A stretch of DNA of 6,133 nucleotides from Burkholderiales bacterium (GTDB lineage: Bacteria; Pseudomonadota; Gammaproteobacteria; Burkholderiales; Burkholderiaceae): NCBI GenBank assembly GCA_903643055.1, contig CAHJWV010000520.1, positions 1 through 6,133 on the forward strand. The letters run 5' to 3'. Below the pieces are notes generated by a model. It worked only from the letters and a program-made list of their open reading frames with translations, ran no database searches and was not told the origin of the DNA. This document shows positions 1 to 6,013 of the stretch, piece by piece (position 1 is the stretch's first letter; the number at the start of each line of letters is the position of its first letter). The position numbers and the translations under genes are program-made.

Positions 1-291
1 GCCGTGCCAATGCTTGTGTCCGGGTGGGCACCAGATGACGTCGCCTGCGCGAATCTCGACGATCGGCTCGCCTTCGCACTGCGTCCAGCCGCAACCCGCC
101 GTGACGATCAATGTCTGGCCCAGCGGATGGGTGTGCCAGGCGGAACGCGCACCGGGTTCGAAGGTGACGCTGGCACAGGATGCGCGTGCCGGCGGCGGCG
201 GGTTGTTCAGCATGTCGATGCGGACGGTGCCGGTGAAAAACTCTGCAGGTCCTTTGGCGGAGGGCTGTGTGCCGGGGTGGATGAGCTTCAT
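1..291 (-). CDS. Cupin-domain protein, GtHNL-like, 3'-truncated by window edge
   Basis: The first 97 residues of a small single-domain cupin are visible; the C-terminus lies beyond the window. The start is ATG at 289-291 (MKLIHPGTQ), with only a weak upstream GAAAG as ribosome site. The segment FTGTVRID (19-26), then [19 protein letters not shown] (41-59) and [15 protein letters not shown] (83-97), matches the cupin group that includes the manganese-dependent hydroxynitrile lyase of Granulicella tundricola. The metal ligands of that family, two His of WHTH (H53, H55), Q59 and H94, are all present at the same residue numbers as I recall for GtHNL. Most members are annotated only as cupin proteins, and many sit beside carboxymuconolactone decarboxylase-like genes, so lyase activity is an inference. 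No signal peptide is seen, so it is probably cytoplasmic. It is divergent from the LysR gene at 390, a likely regulator. Confidence 0.88.
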   Translation of the reverse strand, partial: MKLIHPGTQPSAKGPAEFFTGTVRIDMLNNPPPPARASCASVTFEPGARSAWHTHPLGQTLIVTAGCGWTQCEGEPIVEIRAGDVIWCPPGHKHWHG

Positions 292-365
292 TGAGATGTG
301 CTTTCAGGGATAGTCACCCAACTTTATGGCCGGCCCCTTTGGCTGCGAAGACGGCAAAATCAGCA

Positions 366-378
366 TGCACATGTGCAA
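366..378. promoter_or_regulatory. Candidate LysR-A operator: perfect 12 bp palindrome within a T-N11-A box
   Basis: TGCACATGTGCA at 366-377 is a perfect 12 bp palindrome. With the next A (378) it fits the T-N11-A pattern of LysR-family sites. It lies in the divergent gap between the cupin gene and LysR-A, ending 12 bp before the LysR-A start codon, a position suited to autorepression. I could not assign convincing -35/-10 boxes in this gap on either strand. Assignment to LysR-A is inferred from position and shape only. Confidence 0.4.
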
Positions 379-389
379 ATGACTCACCA

Positions 390-1313
390 ATGGCCAAAGA
401 AAACCTGAATGACCTGCAAGCGTTCGTGGTGGTGGCGCGCGAGCGCAGCTTCACCCGCGCCGCCGCGCAGATGGGTTTGTCGCGCTCGGCGTTGAGTCAC
501 GCGATGCTGGCGCTCGAAGCGCGCATCGGCGTGAGGCTCCTCACCCGGACCACCCGAAGCGTTTCGACCACCGAAGCCGGCGCGCGACTGCTCGACACGG
601 TGGCGCCGCGGCTGCAGGAAATCGAAGCCGAACTCGGGCAACTCAGTGCGATGCGCGACAAGCCCGCCGGCACGGTGCGCATCACGGCGCACGACCATGC
701 GATCACCACCGCGCTCTGGCCACGTTTGCTGCCCTTGCTCAAGCAGTACCCCGACATCCAGATCGAGTTCAGCGTCGACTACGCCTTCACCGATATCGCG
801 TCGCACCGTTTCGATGCCGGCGTGCGCGTTGGAGACCGCGTGGACAAGGACATGGTGGCGGTGTGCATCTCGCCGGACCTGCGCATGGCGGTGGCCGCCT
901 CACCCGACTACCTTGCGGGCAAGTCGTTGCCGAAGAAGCCGCAGGACCTGACGGCGCACCGCTGCGTCAATCTGCGGCTCCCCACCCAGGGCAACCTGTA
1001 CGCATGGGATTTCGAGAAAGGCAGAAAGTCGGTGAACGTGAAGGTCGAAGGCCAGACCGTGTTCAACAACACCTCACTGATGCTGCAAGCGGCGCTGGAC
1101 GGCATGGGCTTCGCCTTCGTGCCGTTCGATCTCGTGCAGCCGCACATCGACGCGGGCCGACTCGTTCCGGTGCTGGAGGACTGGTGCCCGACCTTTCCGG
1201 GCTATCACCTCTACTACGCGAACCGGCGCCAGATCGCGCCGGCGTTGGCGCTGGTGATCGAGGCGCTGAGGTATCGAAGACCCGAGCGAGCTGCCGCTAC
1301 CGCGAAGCGCTGA
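390..1313 (+). CDS. LysR-type transcriptional regulator (LysR-A, CrgA-like)
   Basis: A 307-residue LysR-family DNA-binding regulator of normal family length. The N-terminal winged helix-turn-helix covers about residues 5-63: NLNDLQAFVVVARERSFTRAA, then GLSRSALSHAMLALE as the recognition region, then RLLTRTTRSV. From about residue 90 onward comes the periplasmic-binding-protein-like effector domain (DKPAGTVRIT, FDAGVRVGD, DWCPTFPGYHLYY). These motifs are typical of the CrgA-like subgroup. ATG 390 is chosen because MAKENLNDL matches the family N-terminus and the paralogue; the frame stays open 33 codons upstream but that part has no family resemblance. There is no clear Shine-Dalgarno sequence before it. 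The gene is divergent from the cupin gene (98 bp gap) and its last 17 bp overlap the end of LysR-B on the other strand. Its target is probably the cupin gene and itself; the effector is unknown. Confidence 0.95.
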   Translation: MAKENLNDLQAFVVVARERSFTRAAAQMGLSRSALSHAMLALEARIGVRLLTRTTRSVSTTEAGARLLDTVAPRLQEIEAELGQLSAMRDKPAGTVRITAHDHAITTALWPRLLPLLKQYPDIQIEFSVDYAFTDIASHRFDAGVRVGDRVDKDMVAVCISPDLRMAVAASPDYLAGKSLPKKPQDLTAHRCVNLRLPTQGNLYAWDFEKGRKSVNVKVEGQTVFNNTSLMLQAALDGMGFAFVPFDLVQPHIDAGRLVPVLEDWCPTFPGYHLYYANRRQIAPALALVIEALRYRRPERAAATAKR

Positions 1314-2196
1314 AGCGCAACGCCTTCACCACCAGGGAAAAGGCCGGAGACGGCTGGCGCTTGCTGGGGTAGTACAGGTGATAGCCGGCGAACTTGGGAC
1401 ACCAATCCTGCAACACGCGAACCAGCCGCCCCGAGTCGATGTGCGACATCAGTTCGTCTTCCGGCAGCAACGAGATGCCGAGTCCGGCCAGCGATGCGTC
1501 GACCTGCGGCGGTGCCGTGTTGAAGATCAGCGGCCCATCCACGCGGACGTTGACCTTGCGACCGCGCTTCTCGAAGTCCCACACATAGAGCCCGCCCGAT
1601 GTCGGCATGCGTTGGTTGATGCATTGATGTGACGTGAGGTCGGCGGGCGTCTTGGGAATTGAGTGGACAGCGAAGTAATCGGGTGAAGCCACCACTGCCA
1701 TTTGCAGCGGCGGGCCGATGGGCACTGCGATCATGTCGTTGTCGATCGTGTTCCCCATGCGCACGCCCGCATCGAAGCGGTCGGCCACGATGTCCCGAAA
1801 GCTGTAGTTCATGTCGAACTCCAGCTTGATGTCCGGGTACTCGCGCAGCAGCGGCGTGAGCTTGGGGAGCAGCACCGTGTGCAGCACGTTGTCGCCGCAG
1901 GTGATGCGCACGGTGCCTGCAGGCTTGTCGCGCAATTCGGTCAACGCCTGAAGTTCGCCCTCGATCTCGTCGAAGCGGTGGCCAATCGCCTTCATGAGCC
2001 GCTCGCCGGCGGACGTCGGCGCAACGCTGCGTGTGGTGCGCGTGAGCAAGCGGATCTGCAGCCCTTCTTCCAAGCCGCGTATCGCCTGGCTGAGCGCCGA
2101 TTGCGTGACGCCAAGTGTGCCGGCCGCCTTGGTGAAGCTGCCCTCGCGGGCCACGGTCACAAAGGCCAGCAGGTCGTTGAGATTGCGTCGGGGCAT
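1297..2196 (-). CDS. LysR-type transcriptional regulator (LysR-B, CrgA-like paralogue)
   Basis: A 299-residue LysR-family regulator. The N-terminal winged helix-turn-helix spans about residues 5-63 (NLNDLLAFVTVAREGSFTKAA, GVTQSALSQAIRGLE, RLLTRTTRSV) and the effector-binding domain follows from about residue 90 (DKPAGTVRIT, FDAGVRMGN, DWCPKFAGYHLYY). I chose ATG at 2194-2196 over the in-frame GTG at 2206-2208: MPRRNLNDL is the usual family start, and GGTGAAG sits about 7 nt upstream as a good ribosome site that would overlap the GTG. The protein aligns end to end without gaps to LysR-A, about 165 of 299 positions identical by hand count. It is divergent from the hydrolase-MFS-cyclophilin-like operon across a 111 bp gap, the classic arrangement for a LysR activator and its target. 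The stop TAG lies inside the LysR-A 3' end, so the two genes overlap tail to tail. Confidence 0.95.
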   Translation of the reverse strand: MPRRNLNDLLAFVTVAREGSFTKAAGTLGVTQSALSQAIRGLEEGLQIRLLTRTTRSVAPTSAGERLMKAIGHRFDEIEGELQALTELRDKPAGTVRITCGDNVLHTVLLPKLTPLLREYPDIKLEFDMNYSFRDIVADRFDAGVRMGNTIDNDMIAVPIGPPLQMAVVASPDYFAVHSIPKTPADLTSHQCINQRMPTSGGLYVWDFEKRGRKVNVRVDGPLIFNTAPPQVDASLAGLGISLLPEDELMSHIDSGRLVRVLQDWCPKFAGYHLYYPSKRQPSPAFSLVVKALRFSASR

Positions 2197-2219
2197 GTCT
2201 GTCTTCACCGTGCGGACTG

Positions 2220-2255
2220 ATTAGTGAGAGTAATAAATGTATTAAGCATTCATTA
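2220..2255. promoter_or_regulatory. Candidate LysR-B operator region with two dyads
   Basis: The divergent gap contains ATTA-N7-TAAT at 2220-2234, which includes a T-N11-A LysR box with TTA/TAA arms. A second dyad of the same 4-7-4 geometry follows, AATG-N7-CATT at 2236-2250. The centres are 16 bp apart. The second dyad extends to 9 bp arms with one mismatch (TAATAAATG 2231-2239 against CATTCATTA 2247-2255). Positions 2221-2260 are only about 28% G+C in an otherwise GC-rich window. Paired sites are usual for LysR tetramers; binding by LysR-B is inferred from location. Confidence 0.45.
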
Positions 2256-2264
2256 CCTAGTCAA
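2236..2264 (-). promoter_or_regulatory. Sigma70-like promoter for LysR-B
   Basis: Read on the minus strand, TTGACT (2259-2264, 5 of 6 matches to the -35 consensus) is followed by a 17 nt spacer and TACATT (2236-2241, 4 of 6 matches to the -10 consensus). It points towards LysR-B, with initiation expected near 2229, about 33 nt before the ATG. It overlaps the dyad at 2236-2250 and abuts the one at 2220-2234, which fits negative autoregulation. Identified by eye from sequence only. Confidence 0.5.
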
Positions 2265-2292
2265 TCAGCGTCGCCCTCGGCAAACTTCTTCC

Positions 2293-2299
2293 AAAGGAA
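2293..2299 (+). promoter_or_regulatory. Ribosome binding site fixing the hydrolase start
   Basis: AAAGGAA lies 8 nt before ATG 2308. It favours this start over the upstream ATG at 2224 in the same open frame, and this start also places the twin-arginine motif close to the N-terminus as expected. Confidence 0.7.
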
Positions 2300-2307
2300 C
2301 ATTCACC

Positions 2308-3417
2308 ATGACAACTCAAGCAGATACCGCATCTGATCGCCGCGAATTCCTGAAGATGGCCGGCACCGGCGTGGCTGCCGTCGGCATGCTGACGGCAGCT
2401 AGCACCCCGATGGCCGCAGCGTCCAAGAAAAGCACACGGCTGCCCAATGGTGCCGACAATTTCTACACGAGCGACAAGGTCACCGTGCAGAAAGTCAGCT
2501 TCAAGAACCAGTATCAGATGACAGTCGCAGGAAATCTCTTTGTTCCCAAGACGCTGGACCGGAAGAAGCGCAACCCGGCGATCGTCGTCGGTCACCCCAT
2601 GGGCGCAGTGAAAGAGCAAAGCGCGAATCTCTACGCAACGAAGATGGCGGAGCAAGGCTTCGTGACGATGTCGCTGGACCTCGCGTTCTGGGGTGGCAGC
2701 GACGGTCAGCCGCGCAACGCCGTCTCGCCCGACATGTACGCCGAGAGCTTCAGCGCCGCGGTCGACTACCTCGGCAGCCAGGCGTTCGTCGACAAGCAGC
2801 AGATCGGTGCCATCGGCGTGTGCGGCAGCGGCAGCTTCGTCATCAGTGCGGCGAAGGTCGACCCGCGCATGAAGGCCATCGCCACGGTGAGCATGTACGA
2901 CATGGGCGCGGCCAACCGCGATGCGCTCAACCACTCGCAGACGCTCGAACAGCGCAAGCAGATCATCGCGGCCGCCGCCGAGCAACGGCAGGCAGAGTTC
3001 AACGGCGGCGCCGTCCGGTACACCGGCGGCACGGTCCCCACGCTGGCGGCCGACACGCATCCCATCCAACGCGAGTTCTTCGATTTCTACCGCACGCCGC
3101 GCGGCGAGTTCACGCCCAAGGGCGCATCGGCGCGCAACACCACCATGCCGACGTTGACCAGCAACGTCAAGTTCATGAACTTCTATCCGTTCATCGACAT
3201 CGAGACGATCTCGCCGCGGCCGATGCTGTTCATCACCGGTGACCAGGCGCATTCCAAGGAGTTCAGCGAAGACGCTTACAAGCGCGCCGCCGAACCGAAG
3301 GAACTGTTCATCGTTCCGGGCGCCGGCCACGTCGACCTGTATGACCGCGTCACGCTGATCCCGTTCGACAAGCTGACGTCGTTCTTCAACAAGCACCTCG
3401 TCGCGGCGAGCGCCTGA
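2308..3417 (+). CDS. Tat-exported alpha/beta hydrolase
   Basis: A 369-residue alpha/beta-hydrolase-fold enzyme (COG1073/YcjY-like, related in style to dienelactone hydrolases). The N-terminus has a twin-arginine signal: SDRREFLK (R11, R12), then a hydrophobic stretch GTGVAAVGMLTAAS and a probable signal peptidase site near residues 36-39 (AAA-S), so it should be exported folded to the periplasm. HPMG at 96-99 is the likely oxyanion-hole strand. The nucleophile elbow reads GVCGSGS (170-176). By alignment with G-x-Nu-x-G, Cys172 is the likely nucleophile, as in dienelactone hydrolase, with Ser174 as the alternative. Asp312 (ITGDQ) and His341 (GAGHVD) complete the triad. It is the first gene of a coupled operon: its TGA shares one base with the ATG of the MFS gene. 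Divergent LysR-B is the probable regulator. The substrate cannot be read from sequence; an ester or lactone is possible. Confidence 0.9.
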   Translation: MTTQADTASDRREFLKMAGTGVAAVGMLTAASTPMAAASKKSTRLPNGADNFYTSDKVTVQKVSFKNQYQMTVAGNLFVPKTLDRKKRNPAIVVGHPMGAVKEQSANLYATKMAEQGFVTMSLDLAFWGGSDGQPRNAVSPDMYAESFSAAVDYLGSQAFVDKQQIGAIGVCGSGSFVISAAKVDPRMKAIATVSMYDMGAANRDALNHSQTLEQRKQIIAAAAEQRQAEFNGGAVRYTGGTVPTLAADTHPIQREFFDFYRTPRGEFTPKGASARNTTMPTLTSNVKFMNFYPFIDIETISPRPMLFITGDQAHSKEFSEDAYKRAAEPKELFIVPGAGHVDLYDRVTLIPFDKLTSFFNKHLVAASA

Positions 3418-4640
3418 TGACAGCGCAAGCTATCAGTGCGCCTGCCGGCAGTGCGGTCTTCGAACAACGAAGCGAAGCGCAGCCTGCCCACTGGGGCGGC
3501 GTCTTTGCCATGACGCTGTGCGTCTTCGCGCTAATCGCCTCGGAGTTCATGCCCGTCAGCCTTTTGACGCCGTTGGCAACCGACCTCGAGGTCGCCGAAG
3601 GCATGGCCGGACAGGGCATTGCCATCTCGGGCGCCCTCGCGGTGCTAACCAGCCTGTCGATCTCGGCGATCGCCGGAAGGATCGACCGCAAGACGTTGCT
3701 GCTGTCGCTGACCGCGCTGATGTGCCTCTCCGGGGCCATCGTCGCGCTCGCACCCAACTACCTGACATACATGGCGGGCCGCGCGCTCATCGGTGTCGTG
3801 GTCGGTGGCTTCTGGTCCATGTCGGCGGCCACTGCCATGCAGCTCGTGCCGCCATCCAAGGTGCCCCGCGCTCTGGCGATTTTCAACAGCGGCAATGCGC
3901 TGGCCACGGTCGTTGCGGCACCGCTGGGCAGCTACCTCGCCTCGATCGTCGGCTGGCGCGGCGCCTTCTTCTGCCTGGTGCCGGTCGCGGTGATCGCGTT
4001 CGTCTGGCAGTGGTTCAGTCTGCCGGCGATGCAGGCACAGGCACGCGCAAAGGGTTCGAGCAACGTCTTCAGACTCTTCAAGAATCGACTGGTCGTGTTC
4101 GGCATGCTGGCGGTGGGCGTCTTCTTCATGGGGCAGTTCGCGCTGTTTACCTACCTCAGGCCATTCCTGGAGACGGTGACGCGGGTCGACGTGGCGACGC
4201 TGTCGCTCGTGCTGCTGACGCTGGGTGTCGCGGGCTTCATCGGCACCACGGTCATCGGCCGGTTCTTGAAGATGGGTTTCTACGGAACACTGACCATCAT
4301 TCCGGTGCTGATGGCAATCATTGCGGTGGCTCTCGTCGGCTTGGGCGCTTTGGTGACCGTCACGACGGTGCTAGTGGGCGTATGGGGCCTGGTAGCAACG
4401 GCGGCTCCCGTCGGCTGGTGGCTGTGGATCGCGCGCACGCTTCCGCGGGACGCCGAGGCCGGGGGCGGGCTCATGGTGGCAGTCGTTCAGCTCTCCATCG
4501 CTCTGGGCTCCACGTTGGGCGGCCTGTTGTTCGACAGCAGTGGCTACCGGAGCACCTTTGCTTTCAGCGCCGGCTTGTTGCTGATCGGCGCGTTCCTGGT
4601 TTTCTTGACAGCGCGTGCCGACTGCACGAAATCAACATGA
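3417..4640 (+). CDS. MFS efflux transporter, NepI-like (DHA1 family)
   Basis: A 407-residue inner-membrane protein with about 12 hydrophobic segments starting near residue 27. It resembles E. coli NepI, the proton-driven purine ribonucleoside exporter: EFMPVSLLTPLA (43-54), GRALIGVVVGGFWSMSA (121-137), QLVPPSKVPRAL (142-153), AAPLGSYLASIVGWR (167-181), FALFTYLRPF (241-250) and PVGWW (331-335) follow NepI closely as I recall it. Residues 156-181 correspond to the motif C region (TM5) typical of drug:H+ antiporters; the loop 2-3 motif A is degenerate (AGRIDRKTLL, 86-95). A polar N-terminal tail of about 25 residues precedes TM1. The start ATG overlaps the hydrolase stop by one base (TGATG), with a weak GGCGAG ribosome site 6 nt upstream, implying translational coupling. 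Efflux is likely; nucleosides are only one candidate substrate, since relatives export drugs and metabolites. Confidence 0.92.
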   Translation: MTAQAISAPAGSAVFEQRSEAQPAHWGGVFAMTLCVFALIASEFMPVSLLTPLATDLEVAEGMAGQGIAISGALAVLTSLSISAIAGRIDRKTLLLSLTALMCLSGAIVALAPNYLTYMAGRALIGVVVGGFWSMSAATAMQLVPPSKVPRALAIFNSGNALATVVAAPLGSYLASIVGWRGAFFCLVPVAVIAFVWQWFSLPAMQAQARAKGSSNVFRLFKNRLVVFGMLAVGVFFMGQFALFTYLRPFLETVTRVDVATLSLVLLTLGVAGFIGTTVIGRFLKMGFYGTLTIIPVLMAIIAVALVGLGALVTVTTVLVGVWGLVATAAPVGWWLWIARTLPRDAEAGGGLMVAVVQLSIALGSTLGGLLFDSSGYRSTFAFSAGLLLIGAFLVFLTARADCTKST

Positions 4641-5098
4641 CCCACAACCGCAGTCCTTTTGCCATGACGATCAAACCTCGCCGACGGTGGACCCTGCATC
4701 TCGCGGGCTTGTTCATCGGCCTGCTCGCTATCGGTGGCAGCCGCGCCGAGTCACGCATGTGGATGACGGTCGGCGAACGTCGCCTGGCCGTGACCTTGGC
4801 CGATACGGAGGCCGCCCGTGCATTCGCTGCGCGACTGCCAATGACGCTCGACATGACTGATCTCAACGGCAACGAAAAGAAGTTCGATTTGCCGAAGGAG
4901 TTGCCTGCCAACGCCAGTCGACCAGGAACGATCCGCAACGGTGACCTCATGCTGTACGGCACGAACACCGTGGTCGTCTTTTATCTGACCTTCGATTCGC
5001 CGTATTCGTACACGCGCCTTGGCCGTGTGGACGACCCTGACGGCTTGGCGCAAGCGCTCGGACAAGGCAGCGTCAAGGTCGAATTCTCAAGGCAATAA
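4637..5098 (+). CDS. Exported cyclophilin-like-fold protein
   Basis: A 153-residue protein. A basic stretch (KPRRR, 13-17) and hydrophobic core LHLAGLFIGLLAIGG (20-34) form a Sec signal peptide, with cleavage likely after SRA (37). The mature 116 residues resemble the cyclophilin-like domain family (Pfam Cyclophil_like, TM1367-like): MWMTVGERRLAVTLADTEAARAF, LPMTLDMTDLNGNEK (68-81), RPGTIRNGDLMLYG (95-108), VVVFYLTF and YSYTRLGRVDDPDGL. This family has the cyclophilin barrel, but prolyl isomerase activity is not established for it. The ATG at 4637 overlaps the MFS stop as ATGA. An alternative ATG at 4664 would shorten the N-terminus by nine residues, but neither has a strong ribosome site, and coupling favours 4637. 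It shares the operon with the Tat hydrolase and the efflux protein, and acts in the periplasm if cleaved. Role unknown. Confidence 0.88.
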   Translation: MTHNRSPFAMTIKPRRRWTLHLAGLFIGLLAIGGSRAESRMWMTVGERRLAVTLADTEAARAFAARLPMTLDMTDLNGNEKKFDLPKELPANASRPGTIRNGDLMLYGTNTVVVFYLTFDSPYSYTRLGRVDDPDGLAQALGQGSVKVEFSRQ

Positions 5099-5133
5099 AG
5101 ACTCGGCGCGGGACGCGGCTCGTCCGGTGGCCG

Positions 5134-5502
5134 TCATGGCCGCGGCTCCTTGACGGAAAGAATCCACTCGGCCAGCTTCCTGGCATCGGCGTCGCCGACC
5201 TGCGCGTTCGGCGGCATCGGGACCACGCCCCACGCGCCCGCGCTGCCCTTGGTGATCTTGTTCGCCAGATAAGTCGTGGCGTCGCCCTGGCCGGCGTACC
5301 TGGCTGCCACAGCCTTGAAGGCCGGGCCGACCACCTTCCTGTCGACGGCATGGCACGCCATGCAGTTTTTGGAGGCGGCCAGCGCCTGGTCGGCCCATGC
5401 AGGCGCCGCGGCGGCGACCCCCAGGAGCCAGGCGATGGCGAATTTGTCGATCGTGTTCCCAGTTCGCAAGCGGATGCAGGGGCCGCACGGCGTTGCGGTC
5501 AT
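5134..5502 (-). CDS. Small monohaem class I cytochrome c
   Basis: A 122-residue preprotein. After an unusual polar N-terminus (residues 1-20) comes a Sec signal FAIAWLLGVAAAAPAWA with cleavage predicted after Ala37. That leaves an 85-residue mature domain, the usual size for c551/c552-type cytochromes. The haem site is CMACH (47-51, Cys47, Cys50, proximal His51), followed by VGPAFKAVAARYAG (58-71) and the distal ligand Met96 in VPMPPN. It should carry electrons in the periplasm. The start ATG 5500-5502 overlaps the upstream PCu(A)C stop (ATGA), with GGCGAG 8 nt upstream, supporting this start. An in-frame TTG at 5467-5469 would give a more ordinary signal peptide and remains possible. It is the last visible gene of the aldehyde dehydrogenase-PCu(A)C-cytochrome operon and is convergent with the cyclophilin-like gene, 35 bp away. 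Confidence 0.92.
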   Translation of the reverse strand: MTATPCGPCIRLRTGNTIDKFAIAWLLGVAAAAPAWADQALAASKNCMACHAVDRKVVGPAFKAVAARYAGQGDATTYLANKITKGSAGAWGVVPMPPNAQVGDADARKLAEWILSVKEPRP

Positions 5503-6008
5503 GGCTTGTGCTCGCCGTGCGCGGCCGGTTGGGCGCCGGCGTTGAGCGCGCGCACCTGCGCCTTCACTTCCCGCGTCTCCCGCTTGCCGTCCTTGCCCTC
5601 GAATACCAGCGTCAGCGGCACCGTGTCGCCTTCCTTCACCTGCTGCTTCAGGTCCATCAGCATCACGTGGTAGCCGCCGGGCCTGAGTTCCACGGTCTTG
5701 CCGGCCGGCAGTTCGACCGCCGGCACCTGACGCATGATCATCACGTCGTTCTGCAGCGCCATCTCATGGACTTCGACGACCGGCGTGAGGGGCGAACTCG
5801 CCGACACGAGCCGGGTGTCCTTGGCGGCATTGAGTTGCATGAAGGCGCCGGTCGCCTTCTGCTGCGGCACGGTGGCGCGCACCCAGGCGCCGTTGACGCT
5901 GACCTGGGCCTGAGCGGCCATGGCGGCGAGCAGCGCCGCGGCGAGGACGAGTGAATGGGCAGTGGTTTTCAGGGGGATCCCGCAAGCGTTGAATATCGGA
6001 TCCGCCAC
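5499..6008 (-). CDS. Periplasmic copper chaperone PCu(A)C
   Basis: A 169-residue precursor of the PCu(A)C family (DUF461), which binds Cu(I) in the periplasm and helps metallate the CuA site of cytochrome oxidase. The signature H-x10-M-x21-H-x-M is exact: His81, Met92, His114, Met116, within VEVHEMALQNDVMIMRQVP and RPGGYHVMLMDLK. The family features NGAWVRATVP (39-48) and a C-terminal beta strand (VPLTLVFEGKDG) are present. A short His-containing tail (AHGEHKP) may be an extra metal site. The signal peptide ends near AQA-QVSV (residue 35). The start is the least certain part. GTG 6006-6008 is the only good in-frame option before the signal core, 5 bp after the aldehyde dehydrogenase stop, but its GAAGG lies only 2 nt away. 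The stop overlaps the cytochrome start (ATGA). No Sco gene is in view. Confidence 0.93.
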   Translation of the reverse strand: MADPIFNACGIPLKTTAHSLVLAAALLAAMAAQAQVSVNGAWVRATVPQQKATGAFMQLNAAKDTRLVSASSPLTPVVEVHEMALQNDVMIMRQVPAVELPAGKTVELRPGGYHVMLMDLKQQVKEGDTVPLTLVFEGKDGKRETREVKAQVRALNAGAQPAAHGEHKP

Positions 6009-6013
6009 TGCCT

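Noticed and set aside
328..335. GGCCGGCC palindrome in the cupin/LysR-A gap
   Set aside because: An 8 bp all-GC palindrome is expected by chance in DNA of this composition and has no LysR-box character.
291..389. N-terminal extension of LysR-A by 33 codons
   Set aside because: The added residues match nothing in the LysR family, and the paralogue begins at the equivalent of ATG 390. The stretch is better read as divergent promoter DNA.
384..806. Antisense open frame within LysR-A, and similar ones on both strands in the other genes
   Set aside because: All lie opposite or out of frame with well-supported genes, lack plausible starts and show no recognisable domains.
2224..2307. N-terminal extension of the hydrolase to ATG 2224
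   Set aside because: It would bury the twin-arginine motif about 38 residues in, starts inside the regulatory dyads, and ignores the good AAAGGAA site before ATG 2308.
2257..3396. 379-codon open frame antisense to the hydrolase gene
   Set aside because: Its composition is dominated by Arg, Ala, Val and Asp with no domain; it mirrors the codons of a well-supported gene on the opposite strand.
3518..4636. Long plus-strand open frame running through the MFS gene and continuous with the cyclophilin-like frame, as if a 526-residue fusion
   Set aside because: The part over the MFS gene is Arg/Gly/His-rich with no family resemblance, typical of a shifted frame in GC-rich DNA. The MFS protein in the other frame is intact with 12 membrane segments.
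5099..5143. Possible bidirectional terminator between the cyclophilin-like and cytochrome genes
   Set aside because: GTGGCC/GGCCGC (5127-5132 and 5138-5143) can form a 6 bp stem with one G-T pair, but it is partly inside the cytochrome gene and has no T-run on either strand.
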